64,000 nucleotides of DNA from Lates calcarifer (GCF_001640805.2 NC_066844.1:1420008-1484007); one strand, 5' to 3'. Positions 1 through 13,223 are shown, counted from the stretch's first letter. Notes: generated by a model not told the origin, from the letters alone. A program made the numbers and translations.

Positions 1-604
1 CTCTCTACAACAAGGAATCTGAGGATTCATCTGCTGGCTGCAACCCAAGTGAAGTTCTACAAACAAGGCTAATGATTGTTAGATGATAAATTCATGTTAT
101 TTTTAAACTCAGTCAAAATATTGACTTGTTCTCCAACAACAGTAGGAGCAGAATCATCCATTATCGTCCATGGTGGTGAGGTGTAAACACCACGAGTCAA
201 TCGTTTTATATCATCTCCATTTTTCCAGTTTGGATTGAAATCTAAGCCGTTCATGTCCAGTCGATAACATGAAATGGTACAAAGATCAGCTGTTATTTGT
301 CCAAGGTAAAAAGGTTAAAAAAATGCACAGGTATAAGTTTGGAAAAAAATTGACAGAGAAATCAGAAATAATAAAGGCCTTTTTCTGAGGTTGAGAAACT
401 GGTTGATTTACAGCTTTCCTGCAGCAATCGAAATAAACAAAGTTTTGAAAGCTGATACAAACAATTCACCCAAGTGACCAAACTTTTGATGATTACTTAT
501 AAACTCCCTGTCTGTGCAAAGTCAGTGTTGGAACAAACTGTGTTACTGCACCCTGTGATGCATTATTAGGACAATACTGTACTGCAGGAAGTAGTCCTGT
601 ATGT

Positions 605-910
605 ATCTCAGAATGGTGAGAAAAAGGCAACGAACAAATGAAGACAGGCTGGTTGGTCAGGAGCTCGTCCTACAGCAAGATAAGAAGCCAAAACATTAGA
701 GGCAAAAGCACCAGACGGTTGCTTCACTTGATGGGAAACCAGCACAGTCTCCAGACTTAAAGCCCATGGAGCTGGTTTGAGATGAACTGGACAGAAGGTG
801 AAAGCAAAGCAACCAACAAGTGCAACTTATTTATGGGAACTTTGAAACAGTCTTGTGACGAACTTTCCAAACAATGTCTCATTTTCAATGTAGAAACAAC
901 ATCACACTGC
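605..910 (+). mobile_element. Degenerate Tc1-like transposase fragment
   Basis: A broken reading frame still shows the C-terminal half of a Tc1-type (DD35E) transposase. A block reading LVLQQDKKPKH, around 664-696, resembles the family motif around the second catalytic aspartate. About 50 bases later a block QSPDLKPMELV, stop, DELDRR (around 745-800) matches the region before the catalytic glutamate. At least four in-frame stops show that it is dead. No terminal repeats are identified. The rest of 1-1147 holds nothing else I can recognise. Confidence 0.7.
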
Positions 911-1147
911 TGAATGAGTCAAAAGAGGTTTTATTATCAGTGACTAATTTCCAAAGATGTGTGTGATTTATTTGTTCTATGTGTTAACTTCAAAAACACT
1001 GAGACACTTCACTGTAACTTTTATTAACAACTGGAGAAATGGAGGTGCTCTAAAACTTCTGACCAGTGGAGTTCACATCTGAAAATACACACTTAGGTCA
1101 CACACACACACACACTGTGTGGGTGTGCACACATACTAACCTTACTG

Positions 1148-1223
1148 TATAAATAACCCGTGCTTACAATAACGTAATCACTTCATGGCAGATTCATCTC
1201 CAGATCAGCATCTATTATCTGAG
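1148..1223 (+). promoter_or_regulatory. OR-1 TATA box and probable 5' noncoding exon
   Basis: TATAAATA at 1148-1155 is placed as a TATA box. About 30 bases downstream a short exon would end at the donor GAG|gtcagt (exon end 1223). It would join an acceptor at 1371-1372 or 1379-1380, just before the OR-1 start. The same layout (TATA, about 40-60 base exon, GAG|GT donor) recurs upstream of OR-2. The exon contains an ATG at 1185 that would open a short upstream frame. The transcript structure is inferred. Confidence 0.5.
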
Positions 1224-1388
1224 GTCAGTACTGAACTGCTTCTAAATTCATTCACAATGAAAACAAAGTCTCAATACATACATATGCACAGTAATGAGGA
1301 TGTGGTGTTTGTCTCTAAATCATATTTGCAGTATTTTATCATCATGTTTTCTGTCTTTTCTTTTCAAACAAGTTCATCAGCTGCTGAC

Positions 1389-2603
1389 ATGAATTTCACA
1401 CCTGGGGACAGTAATGTAACGACGGCTCTGAATAACCAGGAACCATTTCTTGTGGCTATTGGCAAGAATGTGGCCGTTGTCGTCCTCGGCATCACCATCA
1501 ACTACATCAATGCCACTATGGTCCACACATTCAACAAACATCATGTGTGTAAAACTGTGTAGCTACAAAAGAAAAAGTTCATCACAATGTTTCTGACTTT
1601 AAAACCACATCTCTCCTAAATACTGACAATACAACAGACACTAAAGTCAATGGATGAAAAGGGAAATACTGGTCATTGTTGTTAGAAATATTAGGGCAGC
1701 TGTAATGACTACTGCTTTTGAACTATTTCTGTAGCAGGTAGAGATGTGTAATATACTGTAATCTAACCCTGATTCTGCTGCTCAATACAGATCTTCAAGA
1801 TGAACCCTCGCTTTATCCTGTTCATCCACCTGGTGGTCAACGACATGATCCAGCTCACAATCAGCATTTCTCTCTTCATCTTCACCTACACCTTCCGCAC
1901 TATCTATGTCTCCATCTGTTGCCTCTTCATCTTGCCGGCCATCTTCACCACACAAAACACCCCTCTGAATCTAGCTTTCATGGCAGCAGAGTGCTACATT
2001 GCTGTCTGCATTCCTCTCCGCTATAACTACATTTGTACAGTCAAGAGAACATATATTGTGATTGGAATAATCTGGGCAATGAGTTCACTTTCTGTCCTGC
2101 CAGATATCTTCATCCTCTTGGCCACTGAACCTCTGGAGTTCTTAAATTCAAGAGTGTACTGCTACAGGGATTCTGTGTTTAGGAGCACCTACAGTCTAAA
2201 GAAGAGGGATGCATCCCACATATTGTTTCTGGTAGTGGTTTGGTTCACTCTCTTCTACACTTACTTCAGAATTTTGTTTGTGGCCAAAGCTGCTGATGCT
2301 GATGCTAAAAAGGCGAGAAACACTATCCTCCTTCATGGCTTTCAGGTGCTGCTGTGTATGACTGTCTATGTGCAACCTATGTTACTTCAACTTCTCACAG
2401 ACTTGTTTCCAGGAGGAGTTAGTGCCATACAATTTTCCTTGTACATTTTAAGCCAAATCCTCCCTCGCTTTATTAGTCCTATTGTTTATGGGTTACGAGA
2501 CAAGACGTTCAGGAAGTACTTCCAAAGGTATCTGTGTGTCTCATTAATTAATGCTTCTAGTTCCTCATGTTGGTCAGACGTTTGGCTTAGATTAAAAAAA
2601 TGA
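1389..2603 (+). CDS. OR-1: odorant receptor, OR131-2-like (two coding exons)
   Basis: A class A GPCR of the teleost OR131-2-like odorant receptor family, expected in the cilia of olfactory neurons. Coding exons are 1389-1544 and 1791-2603, joined in phase 0, giving 322 residues. The donor reads CAT|gtgtgt where sister genes have CAG|gt. The N-terminus has sequons NFT and NVT. TM1 lies around residues 22-42. The TM3-end motif MAAECYIAVC (116-125) replaces the usual MAYDRYVAIC, with Cys in place of Arg. RNTILLHGFQ (228-237) leads into TM6, and PRFISPIVYGLRDKTF (277-292) is the TM7 signature. The frame is open throughout. ATG 1389 is chosen because an acceptor lies just upstream and because the start with sequons matches the sister genes. 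The ligand is unknown. Confidence 0.88.
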
Positions 2604-3863
2604 ATACAACAGGGGGAAAAAAAACACTTAATTAGCAGTGATAATCCCACCTTCAGTATACAAGTGACCTGATCAAACTGTATCAGGAGATGATGATGAG
2701 TTCATGTCAGTTCAGTGTTTAATTGTTGTAGACTGTTATGTCCTCATCTGATACTGGGGACTACAAGTGATCAGAGCTCCAGTATAATAAACATTTTGAA
2801 CTTCCACCTGAAATTCGACCGTTCCTTCTGCCATAGCTTTACTGCAGGTCATTGCCTGTGCAGTGATCCAGCTTAGACCTCAGAGCTACACTAGCTGCTA
2901 AATTAATGTTAAATTTAAGATAAAGCGGAGAAATTGGAGAAATCAGACATTATCAGTTTATTCATTTTTAGCTTCTGATAAGTTTTAAGGATGAACCGAG
3001 AGTAAAGACACTTTTCTATTACCCTCATTTCCAATTCCAGGTGGTTTTCTTTGCATAAAAATATTTTATGTTTGGGACGTTAATCTCTGATAGTTAATAT
3101 GATCAATTAATTTTATGCTAGAATTAAAGAGAGATATGACTATTTAATCAAATGAAGTGTTTTATTTTTCATCAGTGCCAGTCATGCTGGTCCTGATCTG
3201 GGCTCCTAATTATCTTTGCCATGCTCTGTAACAAACCACCAATTCATGTTTCAATGCTTCTGTTTCTGAAAACGACAGCAGCATCGAGATGAAACATTTT
3301 ATAAGTGCTCTAATTCCATAATTTAGCTCATGTAGAGAGCTATTCAAGTGTTATTAACTTTTAAGATTTTAACAGGTGGCCTGTGGATGTCCAGCCCAAC
3401 ATGTTGAACACACTGCTACTGTTTTATTTACTTTAACGTGACATATGAGAATAAAAAATAAAAACAACTGTGACAGAAAAATAAAAAGGTTTGTGAGGTA
3501 ATAATCTGACACAGAGGCACAAAAACTGCTCCATCGTGCCACTGGACATCAGAAACTCCACAGGTACCTTCATGTGCTTTCATCACTTACACTATTTTCA
3601 CCTGTTACTTGTCAAGTGATTTTTACTGCGAGATCTCACACCCTGACTGTCCCGAACAGAGCAGGAGACGCCACTTAAAAACTATAGATATTTGATGTTC
3701 GAGTCTTTACTGGGAGGGGAAGTTCAATACTGATATAGGCACAAATATGTAAATAATAAGTCAAACCAGATTTTGTTCACTACATTTGTTTTGACTGAGT
3801 GAATATCAATGAGCCACACTCACAGTGACATCACTCTCAGCACTCAGGCAGCATCCTGCTCAG
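2604..3863. other. Intergenic, OR-1 to OR-2
   Basis: AT-rich sequence with no open frame of interest and no repeat I can name. AATAAA-type signals occur but none can be assigned with confidence. Confidence 0.5.
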
Positions 3864-3933
3864 TATAAAGCCACCACACCGATTTCAGATTCATTTTCAT
3901 GTCTGGTCAAAGTGGACACTGAAGAGCTCTGAG
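3864..3933 (+). promoter_or_regulatory. OR-2 TATA box and 5' noncoding exon
   Basis: TATAAAG at 3864-3870 is followed about 30 bases later by a putative noncoding exon ending at a near-consensus donor, GAG|gtaagt (exon end 3933). It would splice to an acceptor near 4265-4266, shortly before the OR-2 ATG. The arrangement parallels OR-1 and OR-5. Confidence 0.6.
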
Positions 3934-4284
3934 GTAAGTTTTAATGCTGTCTCACTGTATTAGTGCAGAATGTTATGTATATGTTTTTACAGTATTATGA
4001 ACAGCACTTGTTCCACAACAATTTTTTATCTTGTAATTCCAACATATCTCTAACATACTTCAGCAGCCGGGCTGGATGGTAAACACATTTCAGGATGAAT
4101 GCTTTCTTGTTTTACTTTGTCATTGAGTAGTTGACCGAGGTATTCTTGCAACTGTGTGAAAATATGAAAATAACAAAGAAAAAAACACATTAAATGTTCA
4201 TTGCAGCACAATCTGAACACAACATTAAAATATTGTTTAATGTTTCCGTGTGACAGAGACTTGCAGGATCCTCAGATCGTCTCC

Positions 4285-5413
4285 ATGAATTCCTCCTCTC
4301 TTAATGTGTCGAGTGCTCTGAGCTATCGAGACTCTTGGAACACAGCTGTAGCCAAAAATGTGATTGTTGTGGCTCTTGGCCTCACCATCAACTATATCAA
4401 TGGTACACTGATCCACACCTTCAGAAAACACCAGGTCAGAGTCCTCTCTGTTAGTTATCATTAGTATAATCGTTATTGTTATTATCATCATTATTATTCA
4501 ATCATTAGTACAAGAAAGAAATGGATGGATTCGAGTAATAAATATGAGATGCTTTCACTGACTGATTCCTTTCTTTTCTTCTCCTCCATCTCAGATATTT
4601 TATGTGAATCCTCGTTACATCCTCTTCATCCACCTGGTGTTGAACGATATGATCCAGCTCACTACAACAATGAGCCTGTTTGTCTTTTCGTACGTCTTCT
4701 ACAAAATTAACGTTTCTCTCTGTTGCCTCATCGTTACCTTTGCAGTCTTCACCACCCTGAACACTCCCTTAAATTTAGCTGTCATGGCAGTCGAGTGCTA
4801 CATCGCCATTTGTTTACCTCTGCGACACGCTGAGCTCTGCACCATCAAACGAACATATATTCTGATTGCTTGGATTTGGACCATGAGCGCAGTTTCCACC
4901 CTGCCAGACATGTTTATTCTTGTGGTAACGCAGCCTGTGCAGTTATTTTATTCAGCTATTTTCTGTGAGAGGGATAACCTGTTTAAACACCCTGCAAGTT
5001 TAAAAAAGAGGGATGTTTCCTACATCATTTTCCTGGTTGGTGTTTGGCTCACTCTCGTCTACACTTACTTCAAGATCTTCTTTGCTGCTAAAGCAGCTAA
5101 AGATGCTAAAAATGCAAATGCAGAGAAGGCCAGAAATACAATCCTGCTGCATGCCTTTCAGTTACTGCTGTGTATGCTAACCTTTGTAGCCCATTTATTA
5201 AGAAAGGCTCTGCTGTACTGGTTCCCTAAACATTACGTTCATGTGGCTTTTTTTTCTTATATCATGGTCCAGATCCTCCCCAGGTTAATCAGTCCTATGG
5301 TGTACGGGCTACGAGACAAGACGTTTAGACAGCATTTGAAAAAGCATCTGCTGTGTACAGTGAGAGCGAGCTTCAAACCATGGACTACAGCCAAGTTCAT
5401 GTTGCTCTGGTAG
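4285..5413 (+). CDS. OR-2: odorant receptor, OR131-2-like (two coding exons)
   Basis: Coding exons 4285-4434 and 4595-5413 join in phase 0 after the motif TFRKHQ at a good donor (CAG|gtcaga) and acceptor (ctcag). The product is 322 residues and fully open. The start is MNSSSLNVSS with sequons NSS and NVS. The TM2 region reads LFIHLVLNDMIQL, the TM3 motif is MAVECYIAIC (114-123), the pre-TM6 motif is RNTILLHAFQ, and the TM7 region reads PRLISPMVYGLRDKTF. The loop before RNTILL carries a short alanine/lysine-rich expansion (AAKDAKNANAEKA) not seen in the neighbours. The gene has its own promoter, so it is a separate unit rather than part of a polycistron. An ATG-less extension upstream of 4285 was not used. 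Confidence 0.9.
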
Positions 5414-5818
5414 ATTACCAACTACACAGATACATTTCAAACCAAGCATTTCCAGGCAGCACACGACAGTTGAGGTTTACTGGAGTCTGATGAACTTAGA
5501 TAGTGCATTTCTATCATATTAAGCATCAAAAGCAACACAATCTGCAAATTCACTGAATCATTAATTGTAAAATTCTTCTTAACTACAAATTATTTGTTGT
5601 TTTAAGGTGAGACACTGCAGGCAAAAACATTGTCTTTTCATGCACTGGTTAATTATGAGCAATTTTTCCTCTACAACATGTCTTCCAAAACATCCAAAAT
5701 ACATAATTGTTTATTTCACCATACTGTCTATTTACATCTGTAGATTTCTCCTAAATTGATTGAAACTTCTAATATAACATGCAGTACCACAATCACTGTC
5801 CTCACAGGCAGCGTTGTA

Positions 5819-5821
<3 letters not shown>

Positions 5822-5851
<30 letters not shown>
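5822..5851. repeat. (CT)n microsatellite
   Basis: About 15 uninterrupted CT units, directly visible. Confidence 0.95.
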
Positions 5852-5852
<1 letters not shown>

Positions 5853-6788
5853 GCACAATGTTATCAGATCCAAATATGGTCATTTCCTTTGTATCATCCA
5901 CAATAGTGTTTGATATTATTGTATTTGTAAATAGTGATTTCCAATAAAAATGTCATGTTACATGCAGTGATTATGCAGAATGTGGTTTTCCTGTTCAGGG
6001 AAACTGAAAATGACAAAACAGCTCTGTCTGAGAAAATTGCTTCTCAGCAGTGTCACTGTCAACATGACTTTACAGTTTTGTTCCTTTCAAAGGGGGTTTG
6101 GTCATTCACTGTATCGTACATAGCCTCATTTAAATAACATTTAATCATTAAAAACATGGTGAAAGTATGTATGTATGTAATGATTTATGGAGTGATAAAA
6201 AAGAGACGTCCCTTCTGTAAAAACTCTACTATGTTAAGAAAAGGAAAAAAGAAAAAAGGAGTTTGTACCCGGCTTCATCTGATGTTCAGATTTCTGTTCT
6301 GAAAGACAAATAATGCTTCATTCGCATTCATTTGTTTTAATTAATGTGATCAGCTGGGGAAGTTTCATAGTAATATATAATAGTTAATAGTCCTGCCTCC
6401 ACAGTTTAAACATGGCACCACAGACTGCAGGCTGCAGGCCTCTGATGCACAATCATCTATTCATGTCATTATTTAAGCCTCCAGTTACTTACAGGACGCA
6501 TATTTTACGTACACAGTGATAATATGAGGATTTTGTAAATGGAGTGAAATATAAGTAAAGTATATAGAGTAACTGCCTGTGATTTCAGGTTTTTAACCCC
6601 AACCCTAATCCTAACCCTGTCTAGCTAATTTGTGTTAACATCTAACACCTAACCTTAATAAAACCTAAACCAAACCACGAAACAAGTCTTTCACCTAAAA
6701 TGTAAAGATGTTGGTTTTTTTAATCCCCAGAAGTTACATAATTTGACTGCGTAAACAGATTTATTTCCCCACAACATGAGCAATACAT

Positions 6789-6790
<2 letters not shown>

Positions 6791-6824
<34 letters not shown>
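6791..6824. repeat. (AC)n microsatellite
   Basis: About 17 uninterrupted AC units, directly visible. Confidence 0.95.
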
Positions 6825-6826
<2 letters not shown>

Positions 6827-7747
6827 CAAACCCGTGACTGTTCTTCATCCCTTGACATTCACATTAACTACTATATATGAAAGACATCAGACCACATCAT
6901 ACACACTATCATCAAGGTGGGTGCATGTTCTTTCTGTGTCATTCTGAGTATTAAGGAACAATGTGTTGATTATTCTTATTTCTATTTTGCATGTGTGGTT
7001 CATTCTCTACTCTAATTTTTCTAGACATGTTTTTGACCAGAGTTAAATAATATTCAAGATGAAAATGTTCTAAAGTTTCTCATTAAAATGATTTGAACTT
7101 TGTTAGTTTCCCTGTTATCAGACTGAGCTCAGACTTTTTCAAACTCAACTATGTTGCTGCTGCTTTACCAATAACAGTAAACCTGATCACTGGTGTAACA
7201 CTGACTCTGCTGTTATATGTCCCAGTAAACAATGAGTGTGATAATGAGCCACTCTGAGCAACAGCAGGAGCACTGTGAAACTGCAGTTTACATGCAGCAG
7301 ATTTTAAGTGTAGAACTGAACAGGTTTGGCTTTTTAGTGTTTTATTATATTATTATTATTTAATATGTAATCTATAATGTTTAAAATTTCATAGAGCAAA
7401 CATATAATTGAAAAATATTAAGCTCTGTAACATGAAGACAATGCATGAAAACAGAACTTTTCACTGAGAACATCATTGATCTCAATGAGATATTAACTGA
7501 AATAACTAAAACTCTGTGCACTGGTGATAAATACTGTCATTTATTCAAATTACACTGACATGTGGGTGTTTCTCAGCAGGGTGTTGTGTTGTTGTTTAAA
7601 GCTTCATCATTAAGGGAAGTGCATCTCTCAGGCTGATCCTCTTTCTCTAGCTGATCAACAAGGACTTTTTTCTTCTAATCTGACCCACAGCTGTCTCCAG
7701 TGAGGAAGACCCGGACCAGGTTTACAGGACCTGGTTTCAGACGACTC

Positions 7748-8872
7748 ATGAGCCTTTCAAACACTGGCAGAAATCTCACGACACCTGTCTATCGAGACAA
7801 TTTACAAACAGCCATAGTCAAGAATGTGATTACTGTGGTTCTCTGCATCTCTATTAACTATGTCAACAGCACCCTGGTGCACACATTCACTAAACATCAG
7901 GTCTGAGTCTTTTGCATCATTGCAACAAATGTAAATTTATATATTCGCATATAATCAGTGACACTGCTCCTATTCTATTCCTCTTATTTCCTAATAAATT
8001 CTGTCCTTCCCTACAGGTTTTCAACATGACCCCTCGTTACATCCTGTACATCCATCTGGTGATCAATGATATAATCCTGCTGACCATGTTCACAGTCATT
8101 CAAGTCCTGAGTTACATCGTTTTCACTCTCAATGTCTCCCTGTGTGTATTTTTGATGATGACTGCTATACTTGCAAACCTAAACAATCCTCTGACACTAG
8201 CTGTTATGGCGGTAGAGTGCTACATCGCCATATGCTTCCCCCTCCGTCACACCCAGATCTGCACAGTCAAGAAAACATACGTTGTGATCGGCCTGATATG
8301 GGTGCTGAGTACAGTTTCAATCCTACCAGACTTATTTGTCGCCCTGTCCACAGAGTCTATGGAATTCTTCAACTCCAGAGTTTTCTGCCTCAGGGAAAAT
8401 ATCTTCAGAAACCCCCATCTCACAGAGAAGAGGGATATATCCAACACACTTTATCTGTTCATTGTTTGGTTCACACTTTTCTACATATACTTCAGGATCC
8501 TTTTCACGGCACAAGCAGCTGCTACAGACGCCAGGAAAGCAAGGAACACTGTCCTGCTCCACGGCTTCCAGCTGCTGTTATGCATGCTTACCTTATGTTT
8601 TTCATCTTATAGTAGAATTTCTAACATACCTGTTCCCAAAAGGGATACTGGTCATTCGCTTCACTGTCCCCATATTTGTTCAGGTTCTGCCTCGACTCAT
8701 CAGTCCGATTGTTTACGGGCTACGAGACAAGACGTTCAGGAATCACCTGAAAAGATATCTGTTCTGTACAAGTGCTCACACTCATCCACAAACATTTCAG
8801 AAGAGACCAGTGAAACATTATAAAAAGGACACCTGTAAATCAAAACAAGGACAAAAAATTATGTCTTTGTGA
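7748..8872 (+). pseudogene. OR-3: OR131-2-like receptor with one +1 frameshift
   Basis: Exon 1 is 7748-7900 (MSLSNTGRNLTT..., sequon NLT) and ends CAG|gtctga. Exon 2 is 8017-8872 and begins VFNMTPRY. Everything from TM1 through the TM5-TM6 loop is in frame, including MAVECYIAIC and RNTVLLHGFQLLLCML. At about 8593-8594 an extra T (acc-t-tat) shifts the frame. The remaining TM6 and TM7 residues (VLPRLISPIVYGLRDKTF) continue intact in the next frame to the stop at 8870-8872. Reading on in the first frame ends at 8823 with a product lacking TM6-TM7. As sequenced it cannot make a seven-helix receptor, but the lesion is single and recent, so a segregating allele or an assembly error is equally possible. 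Confidence 0.8.
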
Positions 8873-10154
8873 AGCTTATATTAGTTCTTGTAGTTACTCT
8901 GTCAGACAGATTTGGTTCAACTTGATTGTATGATTTAAAGCTGCAGTTAGCCTAATGCTTTCAGCAGTCACACAGGTGATTCTCCTCTGGGAAGGTGCAA
9001 GATGTTCTTTAATTTCTCGGAGGGAACCAGGGATGGGAGCCTGGTTCCCTCCGATGGCCAAGCATAATTACTGACCATAAAACAACAACAACAAATCATG
9101 TGCATAACATAACTTGTTTTGCAAAAATAAATCACCCCTTTTATACCTCTCCTGTTATTTTACTGCACTGACATGTCTGCCACAGTTCAAGTTACAGATG
9201 AGTCACATCAAGCAACTTTTTCTTTGACCAAATTAATTAATAAAAATAGCAGCATTCATTTTTGTCAACAGTGTGTTATACATGTGGCGCTTAAATACAA
9301 GTTTCAGATCGGATAAAACAAATCATCAGAAAAATAACTTCATTTCCAAAGTTTAAAAGTTTTTTGACTTAAAGAAATAAATGATGTCTTCTGCTGAAAG
9401 TTGAGTTTTCCTGAGCGAAGAGCAAATGTGACATTGAACTTTTTGTGGAACTGTCCAGGCTTTGAAATCTACTGTTCATGTTCATTCATGCACAAATAGC
9501 CTGAATCACCTGCTATTCTCTCCCGACCAAACTAGTGTGTAACATGAACCTTTACTTGCTCTTTTTTGTTTTGTGTTGAAGAACACAGACAGATCTAGTT
9601 TCAACTCTCACCACTAAACACTACACAAATGGTCAAGTTAGAAGAAGAGTGGACATTGGACTTACATTCAGCAGGTTACGTGACCCCACATGAACACTGC
9701 AGGTAATCACTGCATCCCACCACCTTGCTACTTCTGATGATGTTTTTTTGACTTACAATGGTTCCACCCAAAGCTGATGGAAACTCTGAGTAGCAACAAA
9801 TTTCAAAGAATCCTGAACAACGCTGGTTAAAGAACCATCATTTCATTTGGTGGAAAATAGTAAAGTTGTGATGCAGAAAACCAAAACAATGAGCTGAAAC
9901 TCACTGTAAAGCAGAGTAAAGCTGAGGAGATGATAATTCTCCTCAGTTTCTTCACTATCAGACATACAGTCATTTGATCCATTTTATTACAAAATGTCGA
10001 CACTTTAAAGTGCAAAATTTATATCAATCAATATTCATCTTGAAAAGACAACAAATAAGCATATTTCTCTGAATGTGAGACTATTCTTTTAAGATACACA
10101 TGAAAACATGAACACACCTACACAATCAACAATCCCACGAGTCATTTATCAGCC
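8873..10154. other. Intergenic, OR-3 to OR-4
   Basis: AT-rich, no gene seen. A short stretch around 9650-9675 (attggacttacattcagcagg) resembles a teleost interspersed repeat that I also place near 55.6-55.8 kb; this assignment is from memory and weak. Confidence 0.35.
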
Positions 10155-10162
10155 TATATAAA
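10155..10162 (+). promoter_or_regulatory. OR-4 TATA box
   Basis: TATATAAA in the context cctatataaactcc, very like the copy A-G promoter context ctatataactcc. It lies 500 bases upstream of the OR-4 ATG. The downstream noncoding exon boundary is not clear. Confidence 0.55.
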
Positions 10163-10661
10163 CTCCTTCCATCAACACCCACAGCAGACTGGTGTTATGT
10201 GACATCCTTCTGGGTACAAACAGTCTTTTCATGCTTACTGCTATTATTACAGTAAGCATGATCATTTTATTATGTTGCCATCTATCTGTGCTTTTTCTGC
10301 GACTTAGATTTATTATTGACAGGTGTTGATGAACTGCTGTTTCTGTCACAGTTTGATGAGAGGCATTTTCTCTGTAAAATGGAACATATGGGACAATTAG
10401 CCTGTTATTTGTTTAACAGTTTGTGGCACAGACAGATCACACTCTCCACAGAGGCAGGAAATCACAAAGAACGTTTTAAACAAATATTAGATTTATTCTG
10501 TGGATTAGTGCATCTCATCACACATTTCAGAGTCTCCTTTATTTGTGAATCTTTGAATTTTGTCGTAAATTCTCTTCAAACCTCACACTGTGGAGGACAC
10601 AGCTCGACCTAAAATATTGTCAATGCTTATTTCAGACAGGAAGGATTCTGCCATTTCAGAC

Positions 10662-12303
10662 ATGAATGTATCATCTGTCAATGGAACTTTCACTGTAGCT
10701 GGGACACAGCGAGACACTTTCACCACAGCTGTGACCAAGAATCTGATTGTCACAGCCCTCTGCATCTCCATCAACTACATCAATGGTACTCTGATCCACA
10801 CCTTCAGAAAGCACCAGGTCTGAACTCTGGCATTGTTTTTATTAGCACAGGCTGTGCAGAAGGGGAAGATTCAAACATGCTCAATTTAAATTTAGTCTTC
10901 TTTCCCGCTCTGCTGTAAGCAAGCAGGTGTCAGATCTTGGATATATGCATAGAACAGCTTTCACAAATCGGTTTCTAAAAAGATGAATTAATTAATCATG
11001 AGTAAATGATGCACTGTGTTCCATGTAATATCTAGGATAGTAGTGGGTTATGAAAAAAAAAGAAATTTATTAACCTGAAGCAGAGGATAATTGCAAAATG
11101 ATTCTCCAAAGCAAAACACTCTGTATCACCATTAGATAATTCATCTGGCTCACTGCTTCTAATGTTTATTCATTTAGTGTTTTCTATTTTCATGCATCAT
11201 TTAATCATATTCTACAAAAACACATCAAATCTATGATTTTCTCATTTATCATATTGACATTATCAGATTTCAAAATGTGCTGTTATGTTGAGAAAATGTT
11301 CACCGCTGACAGGAAGTTTGATGTAGTCATTAGAAAGTAATTCAAATATATGTCACTTATATTGTGAACTGCAGGGTCTATGTTTAATGTCACAAAGTGC
11401 ATTGTTTGTTTGCAGGATTCCCTTTTTCTCACTGCCTTTATCCTACAGATCTTCTATTCGAGCCCTCGTTACATTCTGTTCATCCACCTGGTGATAAACG
11501 ACATGATGCAGCTGGCCCTGTCCACTCTTCTCCACATCATCAGCTACGCCCTGTATAAAATCAGTGTACCCTTCTGCCTCATCCTGCTGATCATCACCAT
11601 CCTCACCACCCTCAACACGCCACTAAACCTGGCTGGAATGGCGGTCGAGTGCTACATCGCCATCTGCGTCCCCCTCCGTCACGGCCAGATCTGCACCATC
11701 ATGAAAACCTACATCCTGATTGGTTTGATCTGGGCTGCGAGTGCATGTTCCATCCTACCAGACCTCTTCATCCTCCTGGCCACAGAGCCTCTGCAGTTCT
11801 TTCACTCTAAGGTGCTCTGTGCCAGAGATTTCGTGTTCAGAAGCAACTACAGCCAGAAGAAGAGGGAGGTGTCGCACATCGTTTGTCTCGCCTTGGTCTG
11901 GCTCACACTCTTTTACACTTATTTCAGGATTCTGTTTGCTGCCAAGGAAGCAACTGCAGACTTTAAAAAAGCCAGAAACACTATTCTCCTCCATGGTTTC
12001 CAGCTGCTGCTATGCATGCTTATATATGTGCGACCCATGTTTGAGCAGGGTTTGCTCTACTTACTGCCCAAACAGCACTCGACCATACGCTTCACCGCCT
12101 ACGTCATTGTCCAGATCATGCCACGGTTTGTTAGTCCCATTGTCTACGGACTGCGAGACCAGACCTTCAGGAGACATGTGACAAGGTACCTGCTTTGTAA
12201 AGTGAGCACAAGCAACCACCCAGAAAATGTCACCAGTACCAAACATGATGCCCACTATGAAACTGCAGTGACATGTATATTATCTCTATCTGTATCTATA
12301 TAA
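10662..12303 (+). CDS. OR-4: odorant receptor, OR131-2-like (two coding exons)
   Basis: Coding exons 10662-10817 and 11449-12303 join in phase 0 after TFRKHQ, giving 336 residues. The C-terminal tail is the longest among OR-1 to OR-4, running past RRHVTRYLLCKV for about 35 residues. The start MNVSSVNGTFT has two sequons. An upstream ATG at 10623 exists, but an acceptor-like AG lies between the two, which favours 10662. Landmarks are SSPRYILFIHLVINDMM (TM2), MAVECYIAIC (TM3), RNTILLHGFQLLLCM (TM6) and PRFVSPIVYGLRDQTF (TM7). The exon is visibly more GC-rich at third positions than OR-1 and OR-2. The frame is open throughout. The intron is 631 bp. Confidence 0.9.
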
Positions 12304-13175
12304 TCTCTACCACAATCATCACTTGTGTTTTACATTACTGTGGTTTTGCTTGCAGCAGTGAAAGCATTTAAAATATAAGGCCTAAAGTCCAATAAATACT
12401 ACAGCATAGCTCGCACATTAACTGATTTTTCATCTTAAAAACTCACTGAAAGTTTAAAAAAATCTAAGAAGTACATTTGTATAAAATATTGTGTAACTTG
12501 TAAAACCATCATGACAGCAACTCTGACCACTGGAGGCAGATTCACTGCAATTTTATGGAACTTAAAATTGCAAGAGAAGTAAAAACAATCGAGAAGTTTC
12601 TAATACTTCAATAAAAATGTTCTTGTTATTCTACTCATTCTAACCCACACTAGCATCCTGGCTCTGGGGACCAGGGTCACTGACACATTAACAGCTACAG
12701 GATGGAGAGCCATGAAATTTCATACAGATGAATTCCAGCTGGGGAGACATGGCCAATAACTAACTAACTAACTAACTCTCTCTCTCTCTCCACTGTCAAA
12801 ATAAATAAAAAACTAAATGTAAAGTTATTTAGCAACTGTTTTGAAAACTGATTAATCACCTTAGTAATTTTCTAAACAAAAAGGTCAAACAGTATCTTGG
12901 ATTTGTTGCATTACTTCATCTTATGCCTAGGGGACATGACACTGTACCAAACACTGTAACACAGAGCTTGATTCAAAAGACAAAACATTTATATCAATGG
13001 TGCAAAAGTGCAATTTTAAAAAAAAAAAAGGTCACATGACAGGATAAGAAACAATGCTCTGATCTCACTGTTGTCATCATAACCAACACAAACTATCACC
13101 ATCATCATCAGCATCTTTTCTTTTCTCTAATAAACACAGAGGAAGAAAATCAATTAAGTCTCGTTTCACAGTATT
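12304..13175. other. Intergenic, OR-4 to OR-5
   Basis: AT-rich with a small (AACT)n-CT simple-sequence run near 12760-12790. No gene or transposon recognised. Confidence 0.5.
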
Positions 13176-13223
13176 TATAAAGGCTCAGTCGAGCTGTCTG
13201 TCTCGAGTCTCACCTGGACTCAG
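13176..13223 (+). promoter_or_regulatory. OR-5 TATA box and 5' noncoding exon
   Basis: TATAAAG at 13176-13182, then a short putative exon ending at CAG|gtaggt (exon end 13223). It would splice to the acceptor at 13806-13807, immediately ahead of the small first coding exon of OR-5. Confidence 0.55.

Larger units (their letters stand above)
5414..7747. other. Intergenic, OR-2 to OR-3
   Basis: AT-rich spacer containing a CT and a CA microsatellite (listed separately). A stretch near 7240-7300 (aatgagccactctgagc) loosely resembles sequence just upstream of the OR-2 TATA box and may be a decayed OR-3 promoter. No convincing TATA box was found. Confidence 0.4.

Noticed and set aside
7700..7747. 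In-frame extension upstream of the OR-3 ATG
   Set aside because: It would start at GTG; the ATG at 7748 gives an N-terminus like the sister receptors.
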